In this document: positions 24,215 through 32,718 of the stretch, in pieces | Numbering within the stretch: position 1 is the stretch's first letter | Layout of the letters: the number at the start of each line of letters is the position of its first letter | Assembly: GCF_002910905.1 (NCBI RefSeq) | Contig: NZ_NEUE01000009.1 | Span: forward strand, 1 to 39,678 | Source: Streptomyces sp. SM11 | Lineage (GTDB): Bacteria; Actinomycetota; Actinomycetes; Streptomycetales; Streptomycetaceae | Length of the DNA stretch: 39,678 nt | Reading direction: 5' to 3' | The notes under the pieces: generated by a model | The model's database searches: none | Told to the model about the DNA's origin: nothing | What the model saw: only the letters and a program-made list of their open reading frames with translations | Translations under genes and position numbers: made by a program

Positions 24215-24253
24215 GACTGCGGGCCGACGGTGCGACACCGTCGGCCCGCAGTC
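24215..24253. terminator. Strong bidirectional terminator before glnA2
   Basis: An 18-bp perfect stem (24215-24232 with 24236-24253) closes on a 3-nt CGA loop. It lies between the convergent CxxC gene and glnA2. Confidence 0.85.
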
Positions 24254-24266
24254 CTGTGTCAGGGTT

Positions 24267-25628
24267 CTAGAGCACCGGCAGCAGGTTCTTCAGCTCGAAG
24301 GCGGTGACCTCGCTGCGGTACTCCTCCCACTCCTGCTTCTTGTTGCGCAGGAAGAAGTCGAAGACGTGCTCGCCCAGCGTCTCGGCGACCAGTTCGCTCT
24401 TCTCCATCAGCGAGATCGCCTCGCCCAGGTTCTGCGGGAGCGGCTCGATGCCCATCGCGCGGCGCTCCGCGTCCGAGAGGGCCCAGACGTCGTCGTCGGC
24501 ACCGGCCGGGAGTTCGTAGCCCTCCTCGATGCCCTTGAGGCCCGCTGCGAGCAGGACCGCGTAGGTGAGGTACGGGTTGGCGCCGGAGTCGATGGAGCGG
24601 ACCTCGACGCGGGCCGAGCCGGTCTTGCCGGGCTTGTACATCGGGACCCGGATGAGGGCGGAGCGGTTGTTGTGGCCCCAGCAGATGTACGAGGGGGCCT
24701 CGCCTCCCGCGCCGGCCGCGCGGGAGGAGCCGCCCCAGATGCGCTTGTAGGAGTTGACCCACTGGTTGGTGACGGCCGAGATCTCGGCGGCGTGCTTCAG
24801 CAGGCCCGCGATGAAGGAGCGGCCGACCTTGGAGAGCTGGTACTCCGCGCCCGACTCGTAGAAGGCGTTGCGGTCGCCCTCGAAGAGGGAGAGGTGGGTG
24901 TGCATGCCCGAACCCGGGTACTCCGAGAACGGCTTCGGCATGAACGTGGCCTGCACGCCCTGCTCCAGCGCCACCTGCTTCATCACCAGACGGAACGTCA
25001 TGATGTTGTCCGCCGTGGAGAGCGCGTCCGCGTACCGCAGGTCGATCTCCTGCTGGCCGGGGGCGCCCTCGTGGTGGCTGAACTCGACCGAGATGCCCAT
25101 CGATTCGAGCATGGTGATCGCCTGGCGGCGGAAGTCCATACCGACGTTCTGCGGCGTGTGGTCGAAGTAGCCCGAGCTGTCCGCCGGGGTCGGGCGGGTG
25201 CCGTCGACCGGCTTGTTCTTCAGCAGGAAGAACTCGATCTCGGGGTGGGTGTAGAAGGTGAAGCCGAGGTCCGACGTCTTCGCGAGGATCCGCTTCAGTA
25301 CGTAGCGCGGGTCGGCGAAGGAGGGTGAGCCGTCCGGCATCAGGATGTCGCAGAACATCCGCGCGGTGCCCGGGGCTTCCGCGCGCCAGGGCAGGATCTG
25401 GAAGGTGCCCGGGTCCGGCTTGGCGATCATGTCCGACTCGTAGACCCGCGCGAAGCCCTCGATCGCCGAGCCGTCGAAGCCGATGCCCTCGTCGAAGGCC
25501 TGCTCCAGCTCGGCCGGAGCGACGGCGACGGACTTGAGGAACCCGAGGACGTCGGTGAACCACAGCCGCACGAAGCGGATGTCGCGCTCCTCAAGGGTCC
25601 TGAGGACGAATTCCTGCTGCTTGTCCAT
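24267..25628 (-). CDS. glnA2: Glutamine synthetase-like protein GlnA2 (type I)
   Basis: A 453-aa GS-I family enzyme. Landmarks: FDGSAIEGFARVYESDMIAK (about 51-70, as in the Mg/substrate latch), VEFSHHEGAPGQQEIDLRY (metal ligands), MPKPFSEYPGSGMHTHLSLF (about 238-257), NNRSALIRVPMYKPG and VEVRSIDSGANPYL. Length and order match S. coelicolor GlnA2, which in published work acts as a gamma-glutamylpolyamine synthetase rather than a classic glutamine synthetase. I found no NLYDLP-type adenylylation loop, so GlnE probably does not regulate it (family knowledge). ATG 25628 has AAGGA 7 nt upstream; GTG 25634 is an alternative two codons earlier. Confidence 0.93.
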   Translation of the reverse strand: MDKQQEFVLRTLEERDIRFVRLWFTDVLGFLKSVAVAPAELEQAFDEGIGFDGSAIEGFARVYESDMIAKPDPGTFQILPWRAEAPGTARMFCDILMPDGSPSFADPRYVLKRILAKTSDLGFTFYTHPEIEFFLLKNKPVDGTRPTPADSSGYFDHTPQNVGMDFRRQAITMLESMGISVEFSHHEGAPGQQEIDLRYADALSTADNIMTFRLVMKQVALEQGVQATFMPKPFSEYPGSGMHTHLSLFEGDRNAFYESGAEYQLSKVGRSFIAGLLKHAAEISAVTNQWVNSYKRIWGGSSRAAGAGGEAPSYICWGHNNRSALIRVPMYKPGKTGSARVEVRSIDSGANPYLTYAVLLAAGLKGIEEGYELPAGADDDVWALSDAERRAMGIEPLPQNLGEAISLMEKSELVAETLGEHVFDFFLRNKKQEWEEYRSEVTAFELKNLLPVL

Positions 25629-25884
25629 TGCCACATCCTTGCAGTTCAGACGGTCCGTGCACCACCGCCCGGGGGTAGGGGGACACTGCCAGTATCACGA
25701 CCCGGGATTTCACCCACATTACGCACTCGGTGTGAGAGGGAGCACTCGGCCACCCACTACGGTCGGCGACCGTGGCGCGCGGGGCGGTGACCGAGCGATG
25801 ACCGGCCGTTCCCGCCCGTCCGCGCGCATCGGTCCACGGATCGCTCTTCCGCCTCCCGGCCCCTTCGCAGCAGGACTCGACGAC

Positions 25885-26577
25885 ATGAGCTTCGCCCCCC
25901 GGTACCCCCAGCCGCAGGCACCTGGACCCAGCGCTCGCTCCACCCGCAACCGGGCCGTCGCCATAGGGCTGAGTGCCGCCGTCGTGGCCGGTCTCGTCGC
26001 CTTCGGCTCGTACTTGCTGCTGGAGAACTCCGAGGCGAACGAGAAGTCCGACAGCTCCTCGGCGGCCCAGGACGGCAAGCATCCAGGCGGGCACGACGAC
26101 GCCGAGGGCGGGACCGAGGGCGGGGCCATCGAGGGGCTGAAGTCCTGGGACGCGACGAAGCTCGGCCGCAACCACGTGGCGGGCTCGGTGGACTATCCGA
26201 TGAAGCCTCCGGTCGGCGGCGACCACAACCAGTCCTGGATGAACTGCGACGGCGACGTATACGAAAAGGCCCTCCCGGACGTCAACGCCGTGCACTCCCT
26301 GGAGCACGGCGCGGTCTGGGTCACGTACAACGGCAAGGCCGCCGACGCCGATGTCGCCGAGCTGGCCGGGCGCGTCGAGAAGACCCCGTTCACGCTGATG
26401 AGCCCGTACGCTGGCCAGGAGGGCGCGATCATGCTCAGCGCCTGGGGCAAGCAGGTCACCGTGGACTCCGCCGACGACAAGCGGGTGGACCAGTTCTTCG
26501 CCCAGTACGTCCAGGGCGCACAGACCCCCGAGCCCGGCGCACCCTGCACCGACGGGCTGGTTACGGTGCCGCAGTGA
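25885..26577 (+). CDS. DUF3105 membrane-anchored protein
   Basis: A 230-aa protein with a polar N-terminus, one membrane helix (about 24-46), a charged linker rich in His/Asp/Glu, and a DUF3105 domain facing outside: HVAGSVDYPMKPPVGGDHNQ, then SLEHGAVWVTYNG. The conserved His residues suggest a metal site, but no activity is known. ATG 25885 lacks a strong ribosome site. Its stop codon overlaps the GTG of the DUF305 gene by 4 bp; this gene pair occurs together in many actinomycetes, so the products probably act together at the cell surface. Confidence 0.85.
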   Translation: MSFAPRYPQPQAPGPSARSTRNRAVAIGLSAAVVAGLVAFGSYLLLENSEANEKSDSSSAAQDGKHPGGHDDAEGGTEGGAIEGLKSWDATKLGRNHVAGSVDYPMKPPVGGDHNQSWMNCDGDVYEKALPDVNAVHSLEHGAVWVTYNGKAADADVAELAGRVEKTPFTLMSPYAGQEGAIMLSAWGKQVTVDSADDKRVDQFFAQYVQGAQTPEPGAPCTDGLVTVPQ

Positions 26578-27329
26578 CGGCGGGGCAGCGGACACCGGAG
26601 GACGAGGGCGAGGCCGCGCGCTCCCTCGTGGAACGACGGAAGACCCGGCGCGTGCGACGGGCCGGCGCGTCCGCCGTCGCCCTCGCCCTGCTCTTCGCGG
26701 GGACGGCCGCCATCGCCTCCGCACGGGGCGACGGGCACGAGGTGGGAGAGGGGGGCGCCCGTGTTCCGGGGGCCTCGTCCGCCGACGCCGGGTTCGCCCG
26801 GGGCATGGCCGTACACCATCAGCAGGCCGTCGAGATGTCGTTCATCGTCCGCGACCGCACGGACGACGAGGACGTACGCCGTCTCGCCTACGACATCGCC
26901 AACACCCAGGCCAACCAGCGCGGCATGCTCCTCGGCCGGCTCGACCTGTGGGAGTTGCCGAAGGTCGCCCCGGGCGGGGAGGGGCCCATGGCGTGGATGG
27001 CCGGCACGGGTGGGCACGAGCACGGTGGGCACGGCTCGGGCGGTGCCGAGGGGGCTTCCGGTACGGATGGGGTGCTCATGGCGGGCATGGCGAGCCGCTC
27101 CGAACTGAAGCGGCTCGGACGGCTCGACGGCGAGCAGGCCGAGGTGTTCTTCCTCCAGTTGATGACGGACCACCACAAGGGCGGCGTCGCCATGGCCGAG
27201 GCCTGTGCGTCGCTGTGCTCGGTTCCGGTCGAGCAGCGGCTCGCCCGGGGCATGGTCGAGGGTCAGCAGTCCGAGCTGGGGCTGATGCGGGACATGCTGG
27301 CCGAGCGGGAAGCCGTGCCTCGGCCCTGA
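26574..27329 (+). CDS. DUF305 family protein, secreted or membrane-anchored
   Basis: A 251-aa protein with a basic N-terminus and one signal-anchor helix (about 31-48), followed by the ferritin-like DUF305 domain duplication. Each half has the family histidine motif: ARGMAVHHQQAVEMS (near 78-92) and LMTDHHKGGVAMAEA (near 199-213). A Gly/His-rich insert (GHEHGGHGSGG) lies between. DUF305 proteins often sit near copper genes and may bind metals. The GTG at 26574 overlaps the DUF3105 stop codon, so the two are translationally coupled. Confidence 0.87.
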   Translation: MTAGQRTPEDEGEAARSLVERRKTRRVRRAGASAVALALLFAGTAAIASARGDGHEVGEGGARVPGASSADAGFARGMAVHHQQAVEMSFIVRDRTDDEDVRRLAYDIANTQANQRGMLLGRLDLWELPKVAPGGEGPMAWMAGTGGHEHGGHGSGGAEGASGTDGVLMAGMASRSELKRLGRLDGEQAEVFFLQLMTDHHKGGVAMAEACASLCSVPVEQRLARGMVEGQQSELGLMRDMLAEREAVPRP

Positions 27330-27523
27330 GCCACGTCTCTGTCCTGAGCCGCGCCTCTGTCCGGGCCGGGCCGGGCTCGGACAGAGCGGGTGCGTCAGCT
27401 TTCGTCCTTCCGCCGGCGCACCCGAACGGGTGGTTGCGGTCGCGCGGCCCCGGCGGGCCGATGACGATGGGTTGCGCTCGGGGCCGTACGGCAGTGCCAT
27501 CGGCACGCAGGAGGAAATCCCCC

Positions 27524-27949
27524 ATGACAACCGCCAAGGACATCATGCACAGCGGGGCCCGCTGGATCCCGGCCCACGAGACGCTCGACCGTGCGGCGCA
27601 GCTGATGCGCGAGCACAACGTGGGCGCGCTGCCCGTCTCCGCCGACGGTGACTCCGATCGGATGGTCGGCATCATCACCGACCGCGACATCGTCGTCGGC
27701 TGTGTGGCCAAGGGGCACGACCCGGCGAGGGTCACGGCGGGCGATCTCGCGCAGGGCACGCCCCGCTGGATCGAGGCGGAGGCCGATGTGAACGCGGTCC
27801 TGGAGGAGATGCAGACCCACCGCATCCGCCGGCTGCCCGTCGTCGAGAACAAGAAGCTCGTCGGCATGATCAGCGAGGCCGACCTCGCGCAGCACCTCAC
27901 CGAGGAGCAGATCGCGGGCTGGGCCGAGAAGGTCTACTCCCGCAGCTGA
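27524..27949 (+). CDS. Two-CBS-domain protein
   Basis: A 141-aa cytoplasmic protein consisting only of a CBS pair: MTTAKDIMHSGARWIPAHETLDRAAQLMREHNVGALPV... and VNAVLEEMQTHRIRRLPVVENKKLVGMISEADLA. The CBS pair binds adenine nucleotides in related proteins; stand-alone versions are stress-related regulators in actinobacteria. ATG 27524 has AGGAGG 7-8 nt upstream. It is followed by a strong terminator and seems monocistronic. Confidence 0.9.
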   Translation: MTTAKDIMHSGARWIPAHETLDRAAQLMREHNVGALPVSADGDSDRMVGIITDRDIVVGCVAKGHDPARVTAGDLAQGTPRWIEAEADVNAVLEEMQTHRIRRLPVVENKKLVGMISEADLAQHLTEEQIAGWAEKVYSRS

Positions 27950-27978
27950 GAGGCTCGGTGGCCAAGAGGCTCGGTACC

Positions 27979-28047
27979 CGGGCGAACGGTGGCCCGGCAC
28001 CCACGGCCCGCTCCGGTGGGGGGGGTACCCGGGCCACCGTTCGCCCG
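27979..28047 (+). terminator. Long hairpin after the CBS gene
   Basis: Bases 27979-27997 (CGGGCGAACGGTGGCCCGG) are perfectly complementary to 28029-28047, giving a 19-bp stem with a 31-nt loop. It ends directly before the CsoR-like operator, separating the CBS gene from the copper-linked genes. Confidence 0.7.
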
Positions 28048-28048
28048 T

Positions 28049-28065
28049 ATACCCGTCATGGGTAT
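28049..28065 (+). promoter_or_regulatory. Putative CsoR copper-responsive operator
   Basis: ATACCC-GTCAT-GGGTAT is a perfect inverted repeat with 5-nt spacing, matching the TACCC...GGGTA form of CsoR operators in Streptomyces. It precedes a small membrane protein gene and a multicopper oxidase remnant, which supports copper control. Confidence 0.65.
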
Positions 28066-28075
28066 GGTGGCCCGC

Positions 28076-28531
28076 ATGGCGGGCACGGCGTGGAGCGGCA
28101 GCGGGATGTCCGGACGGCTGATGCTGTTCGCCGCTCTGCTGTTCGGCATCGTCACCATGCATACGGTCGGGCATCCGGCGGAGCACGGCGGCTCGTCGTC
28201 GCCCCCCGCCGTGACCGAGCACGCGGCCCAGGCCCCGGGCCCGGTTCACGCCCCGGCTCCGGCCCGGGGCGTCGCCGACGTACCGTCGCACGCACCGCCG
28301 CACGACTCCCCCGGCCCCGGCGCCCCCCTGAGCGGTATGGATCCGCTCTCCGTCTGTCTCGCCGTCCTCGGTGTCTGGGGCCTCGCCCTCGTCGGTTCCT
28401 GGCTGCTCGGGCTGCGCGGCGACGGGCGGCCCCTCGGTACGCCGGTGGGTGCGGCGCTGCCGCGGGTCCTGCGGCCGATCCCGCCGCCCCGGATATCGGT
28501 GCTCGCCAGCGTTTCGGTGCTGCGTATATAG
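28076..28531 (+). CDS. Small membrane protein, DUF6153-like, copper-linked
   Basis: A protein of about 151 aa with an N-terminal helix (MLFAALLFGIVTMHTVGH, about 14-31), an outer Pro/His/Ala-rich loop, and a second helix (SVCLAVLGVWGLALVGSWLL). This two-helix plan with a conserved MHTVGH or MHxLG is that of small Streptomyces copper-associated proteins. Starts at 28058, 28076 and 28106 are all in frame; I prefer ATG 28076 because GGTGG is 6 nt upstream and it leaves the CsoR-like site in the promoter. It precedes the oxidase remnant by 71 bp. Function unknown. Confidence 0.6.
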   Translation: MAGTAWSGSGMSGRLMLFAALLFGIVTMHTVGHPAEHGGSSSPPAVTEHAAQAPGPVHAPAPARGVADVPSHAPPHDSPGPGAPLSGMDPLSVCLAVLGVWGLALVGSWLLGLRGDGRPLGTPVGAALPRVLRPIPPPRISVLASVSVLRI

Positions 28532-28602
28532 GAGTGGGCATTTCACCTCCGCCCTCCTTCCCGGCAACAACAGCCCTTCAGTTCTTCAGAGGTGTATTCG
28601 GC

Positions 28603-29312
28603 ATGCCCACACAACCCACTCGACGCGCCGTGCTCGGCGCCGCCCTCGCCGTCGCCGGCACGGGAGCCCTCGCCGCCTGTTCCGACGGCGGCGGCAACGA
28701 CGGGTTCCCGGTCCGGCACACCACGGGGGACGCGCTGCTGCTGGGAATGGGCGAGCGGTACGACGTCCTCGTCACCGCCGGCGACGGGGTCTTCCCGCTG
28801 ACCGCGCTGGCCGAGGGGAAGAAGGCGTCGGCGCTGGCCGTGCTGCGGACCGGGAGCGTGCGGCGCCCGGCGCCTCGGTACGGCCCGAGGAGCTGGACGG
28901 GAAGCTGGTGGAGGCGGGGCGGCTGGTGCCGGACCCGTCGGTGGCGCTGCCCGCCCGTGCGCCGGACCGGACGATCCGGATGCGGCTCACCGGCGGGATG
29001 GAGAAGTACGACTGGGCCTTCGACGGACAGCCGTACAGCGCGAAGCAGCGACGGCCGGTCGAGGCGGGCAAGCGGGTGCGGGTCGTCTTCGACAACGGGA
29101 CGGCCATGTGGCATCCCCTCCATCTGCACGGGCACACGTTCGCGCTGGCGGGGAACGCCGCCGGGGCTCGTAAGGACACCGCGATCGTGCTGCCTCACCG
29201 GTCGCTGACCGTGGAGTTCGACGCCGACAACCCGGGGCTGTGGATGGTCCACTGCCACAACGTCTACCACGCGGAGGCGGGGATGATGACGGTCCTCGGG
29301 TACCGGGCCTGA
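28603..29312 (+). pseudogene. Multicopper oxidase with internal deletion and frameshift
   Basis: The frame from ATG 28603 gives a twin-arginine lipoprotein-type signal (TRRAVLGAALAVAGTGALAAC), then after only a few residues joins DGFPVRHTTGDALLLGMGER, which normally lies about 250-300 residues later at the end of domain 2. Domain 1, with its HWHG and HPH copper ligands, is absent. Near 28855-28870 the frame shifts (TGSVRRPAPRYG versus APGASVRPEELDGK), and domain 3 follows in the other frame with HPLHLHGHTF and MVHCHNVYHAEAGM. A functional trinuclear copper site cannot be assembled. It lies behind the CsoR-like operator. Confidence 0.85.
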
Positions 29313-29400
29313 CTCTCGCGGCGCACTGCGGGTCGGGGCCGGATGTGCGGCCTCGACCTGCGGTTTCGGCGGATCCGGGCAGATTTTGCCCGGCCCGCCG

Positions 29401-29429
29401 GGACATCGCGTCAGAAAGACGATTACACT
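29401..29429 (+). promoter_or_regulatory. nadE: Putative leaderless nadE promoter (-10 TACACT)
   Basis: TACACT at 29424-29429 lies 7 nt before GTG 29437, with no ribosome site between. A weak -35 (GGGACA or GGACAT at 29400-29406) has 17-18 nt spacing. This predicts transcription starting at the start codon. Confidence 0.5.
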
Positions 29430-29436
29430 GGCGGAC

Positions 29437-31188
29437 GTGCCTCAACTACGCCTCGCACTGAATCAGATCGACTCGACCGTCGGCGACCTCGCCGGCAACT
29501 CCGAGGCGATCGTCCACTGGACCCGGCACGCCGCCGAGCAGGGCGCCCACCTGGTGGCGTTCCCCGAGATGGTGCTGACCGGATACCCCGTCGAGGACCT
29601 GGCCCTGCGGTCGTCCTTCGTCGAGGCCTCGCGACAGGCGCTGAGCGCGCTGGCCGCCCGGCTCGACGCGGAGGGCTTCGGCGAACTGCCGGTCGTCGTC
29701 GGCTATCTGGACCGCTCCGAGCACGCCGCGGCGCGCTACGGGCAGCCGGCCGGCTCCCCGCGCAACGCCGCCGCCGTGCTGCACCGCGGCGGGATCGCGC
29801 TCAACTTCGCCAAGCACCACCTGCCGAACTACGGGGTGTTCGACGAGTTCCGGTACTTCGTGCCGGGCGACTCGATGCCCGTCGTCCGCATCCACGGCAT
29901 CGACGTGGCCCTCGCGATCTGCGAGGACCTGTGGCAGGACGGCGGGCGCGTCCCGGCCGCCCGGTCCGCCGGGGCCGGGCTGCTGCTGTCGATCAACGCC
30001 TCGCCGTACGAACGGGACAAGGACGACACCCGGCTGGAACTGGTCCGCAAGCGGGCCCAGGAGGCCGGCTGCACGACGGCCTACCTGGCGATGATCGGCG
30101 GACAGGACGAGCTGGTCTTCGACGGCGACTCGATCGTCGTCGACAAGGAGGGCGAGGTCATCGCCCGCGCCCCGCAGTTCTCCGAGGGCAGCGTGATCCT
30201 CGATCTGGAGCTGCCCGCCGCCGAGGCCGTGGCACCGTCGGGTGTGGTGGACGACGGGCTGCGCATCGACCGTGTGGTGCTGTCCGACCGTCCCGTGGAC
30301 GCGTACGAGCCGGAGCTCGCGGGCGGGTACGCGGAGCGGCTGGAGGACGACGAGGAGATCTACTCCGCGCTGGTCGTCGGGCTGCGCGCGTACGCCGCGA
30401 AGAACGGTTTCAGCAGTGTGCTGATCGGGCTCTCCGGCGGGATCGACTCGGCGATCTGCGCGGCCATCGCCTGCGACGCGCTCGGCGCGAAGAACGTGTA
30501 CGGCGTCTCGATGCCGTCGAAGTACTCCTCGGACCACTCCAAGGGCGACGCGGCCGAGCTGGCGCGGCGGACCGGGCTGAACTTCCGCACCGTACCGATC
30601 GAGCCGATGTTCGACGCGTACATGGGGTCGCTCCAGCTCACCGGCCTGGCCGAGGAGAATCTCCAGGCCCGGCTGCGCGGCACGATGCTGATGGCCCTGT
30701 CCAACCAGGAGGGGCAGATCGTGCTGGCGCCGGGCAACAAGTCCGAGCTGGCGGTCGGCTACTCCACGCTGTACGGCGATGCGGTCGGCGCGTACGGGCC
30801 GATCAAGGACGTCTACAAGTCGTCGGTCTTCCGGCTGGCGAAGTGGCGCAACCGGGCCGCCGAGGAGCGGGGGCAGACGCCGCCGATCCCGGAGGCCTCC
30901 ATCACCAAGCCGCCGAGCGCGGAGCTGCGGCCGGGGCAGGTCGACACGGACTCGCTGCCGGACTACGACGTCCTGGACGCGATCCTGGAGATGTACGTGG
31001 ACCGGGACCAGGGTCTTGATGCCATCGTGGCGGCCGGGTACGACGCGGAGCTGGTGGCGAAGACGCTGCGGATGGTGGATACGGCGGAGTACAAGCGGCG
31101 GCAGTATCCGCCGGGGACGAAGATCTCGCCCAAGGGGTTCGGGAAGGACCGGCGGTTGCCGATCACGAACCGGTGGCGCGAGTCGTAG
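29437..31188 (+). CDS. nadE: Glutamine-dependent NAD+ synthetase
   Basis: A 583-aa cytoplasmic enzyme performing the last step of NAD synthesis: nicotinic acid adenine dinucleotide plus glutamine-derived ammonia plus ATP gives NAD+. The N-terminal nitrilase-type glutaminase has the triad E44 (AFPEMVLTGYP), K126 (NFAKHHLPNYGVFDE) and C162 (AICEDLW). The C-terminal synthetase has the PP-loop GLSGGIDSAICA (about 330-341) and SNQEGQIVLAPGNKSE. I start at GTG 29437, since the glutaminase strand begins there and a -10 box stands directly upstream. It ends convergent with an MFS gene. Confidence 0.95.
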   Translation: MPQLRLALNQIDSTVGDLAGNSEAIVHWTRHAAEQGAHLVAFPEMVLTGYPVEDLALRSSFVEASRQALSALAARLDAEGFGELPVVVGYLDRSEHAAARYGQPAGSPRNAAAVLHRGGIALNFAKHHLPNYGVFDEFRYFVPGDSMPVVRIHGIDVALAICEDLWQDGGRVPAARSAGAGLLLSINASPYERDKDDTRLELVRKRAQEAGCTTAYLAMIGGQDELVFDGDSIVVDKEGEVIARAPQFSEGSVILDLELPAAEAVAPSGVVDDGLRIDRVVLSDRPVDAYEPELAGGYAERLEDDEEIYSALVVGLRAYAAKNGFSSVLIGLSGGIDSAICAAIACDALGAKNVYGVSMPSKYSSDHSKGDAAELARRTGLNFRTVPIEPMFDAYMGSLQLTGLAEENLQARLRGTMLMALSNQEGQIVLAPGNKSELAVGYSTLYGDAVGAYGPIKDVYKSSVFRLAKWRNRAAEERGQTPPIPEASITKPPSAELRPGQVDTDSLPDYDVLDAILEMYVDRDQGLDAIVAAGYDAELVAKTLRMVDTAEYKRRQYPPGTKISPKGFGKDRRLPITNRWRES

Positions 31189-31221
31189 GGGGTGTCACCG
31201 GGGGCGTCCGGTGGCCGCCTT

Positions 31222-31243
31222 GCCCTCAAGCTCCGGACGGGCC
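31222..31243 (-). repeat. Dispersed intergenic repeat, copy 3
   Basis: On the minus strand GGCCCGTCCGGAGCTTGAGGGC, same family as the copies at 11384 and 11452, between convergent nadE and MFS genes. Confidence 0.55.
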
Positions 31244-31303
31244 GGAACGGCCCGACGGGCCCGGGGTCGGCGTGGCCGCGGGTCCGCCCGGCGCAGCGGT
31301 TCC

Positions 31304-31325
31304 GTCCTCAATCGCCGGACGAGCC
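31304..31325 (-). repeat. Dispersed intergenic repeat, copy 4
   Basis: On the minus strand GGCTCGTCCGGCGATTGAGGAC. The reading frame of the MFS gene runs into it and stops at its TGA, giving the C-terminal residues SSGD. Confidence 0.6.
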
Positions 31326-32537
31326 GGAAACGGTCGCCCGGTTCGCCCCGTGCGGGGTGGTGGACGCACCCATGACCACCCGGGACGCCTTCGCCGGGTC
31401 GCGGTCCAGGTAGCCCGCCGCCGCTGCCACCGCCAGGCCGATCACCGCCAGCACCGCGCCGACCAGGGCCGGGGACGTCCAGCCCCAGCCCGCCGCGATG
31501 GCCACGCCGCCCAGCCAGGCGCCGCCCGCGTTGGCCAGGTTGAACGCGGAGTGGTTGGAGGCCGAGGCCAGGGTCGGGGCGTCCTTCGCCTTGTTCATCA
31601 CCAGCATCTGGAGCGGGGTCGTCGTCATGAAGCCGACCCCGCCCAGCAGCACCACCATCACCAGCGCCGCCCACTGCACGTGCGCCACGAACGGGAAGAC
31701 CACCAGGACCACCGCGAGCGCGCCGAGCGATCCGTACAGGGTCGGGCGCAGCGCGCGGTCCGTGAGAGGTCCCGCGGCCAGGGCTCCCAGGGTCATCCCG
31801 ATGCCGAAGAGGGCCAGGACCAGGGTGACGGAGGACTCGCCGAAGCCCATCGCCTTCGTGGTCATCGCCGAGAGGTACGAGTACACCGCGAAGACCCCGG
31901 CGAAGCCGAAGACCGCGGTGAGCAGGCCAAGGAGCACCTGGCGGTTGCCGAGGGCGCGGAGTTCGCGGCGTACGTCCTGGTGCGCCTCGACCGGTATGCC
32001 GGGCACCAGGCGGGCCAGGGCCGCCATCGCGGCGAGGCCGATCGCCGCGACCACGAGGAAGGTGGCCCGCCAGCCGAGGTGCTGGCCGAGCAGGGTCGCC
32101 GCGGGGACGCCGACGATGTTGGCCACCGTCAGGCCGAGGAACATCGTCGCCACCGCCCGCGCCCGGCGGCCCTCGGGGACCAGGCGGGCGGCCACGACCG
32201 CGCCGACGCCGAAGAACGCGCCGTGCGGCAGACCGGCGAGGAAGCGGCCCGCGATCAGCCAGCCGAAGTCCGGGGCGAGCGCGGAGGCCAGGTTGCCGAC
32301 GGTGAACAGCGCCATCAGGAGCAGGAGCATCCGCTTGCGGGGGACCCGCGAGCCGAGTCCGGTGAGGAGCGGTGCGCCGAGGACGACGCCGATCGCGTAC
32401 GCCGACACGAGGTATCCGGCGGTGGGCACGGACGTCCCGAGGTCGTCCGCCACGTTGGGCAGCAGCCCCATCATGACGAATTCCGTCGTGCCTATGCCGA
32501 AGGCGCTCACGGCCAGGGCGAGGAGAGCCAGGGGCAT
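31308..32537 (-). CDS. MFS exporter, AraJ/YdhP-like (DHA1)
   Basis: A 409-aa, 12-helix major facilitator. The first helix ALLALAVSAFGIGTTEFVMMGLLP carries the TEFV motif typical of the AraJ/chloramphenicol-arabinose efflux branch; motif A follows as GLGSRVPRKRMLL, and NASNHSAFNLANAGGAWLGG-like residues appear in helix 11 (ASNHSAFNLANA). It likely exports sugars or drugs; substrate unknown. ATG 32537 is chosen because helix 1 begins there, with AAAGG 10 nt upstream; the frame is open 25 codons further. Its C-terminus is encoded within a dispersed repeat. Confidence 0.9.
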   Translation of the reverse strand: MPLALLALAVSAFGIGTTEFVMMGLLPNVADDLGTSVPTAGYLVSAYAIGVVLGAPLLTGLGSRVPRKRMLLLLMALFTVGNLASALAPDFGWLIAGRFLAGLPHGAFFGVGAVVAARLVPEGRRARAVATMFLGLTVANIVGVPAATLLGQHLGWRATFLVVAAIGLAAMAALARLVPGIPVEAHQDVRRELRALGNRQVLLGLLTAVFGFAGVFAVYSYLSAMTTKAMGFGESSVTLVLALFGIGMTLGALAAGPLTDRALRPTLYGSLGALAVVLVVFPFVAHVQWAALVMVVLLGGVGFMTTTPLQMLVMNKAKDAPTLASASNHSAFNLANAGGAWLGGVAIAAGWGWTSPALVGAVLAVIGLAVAAAAGYLDRDPAKASRVVMGASTTPHGANRATVSGSSGD

Positions 32538-32718
32538 GGGGAGGAAACCTTTCGCGGTGGTGCACAGCAGGGAGCCGCTGCCTCGGCACGCAGGTGCCGG
32601 ACAACGGCTCACGCCATATGTAAGTTACCGGAACAAATTCTCGCAGATGCTTGTGCCGGGACGCCTGCCGGCAGGTGAACAGCTCATTGCGCAGGTCCCG
32701 CCGGTACCGCCGGATGCG

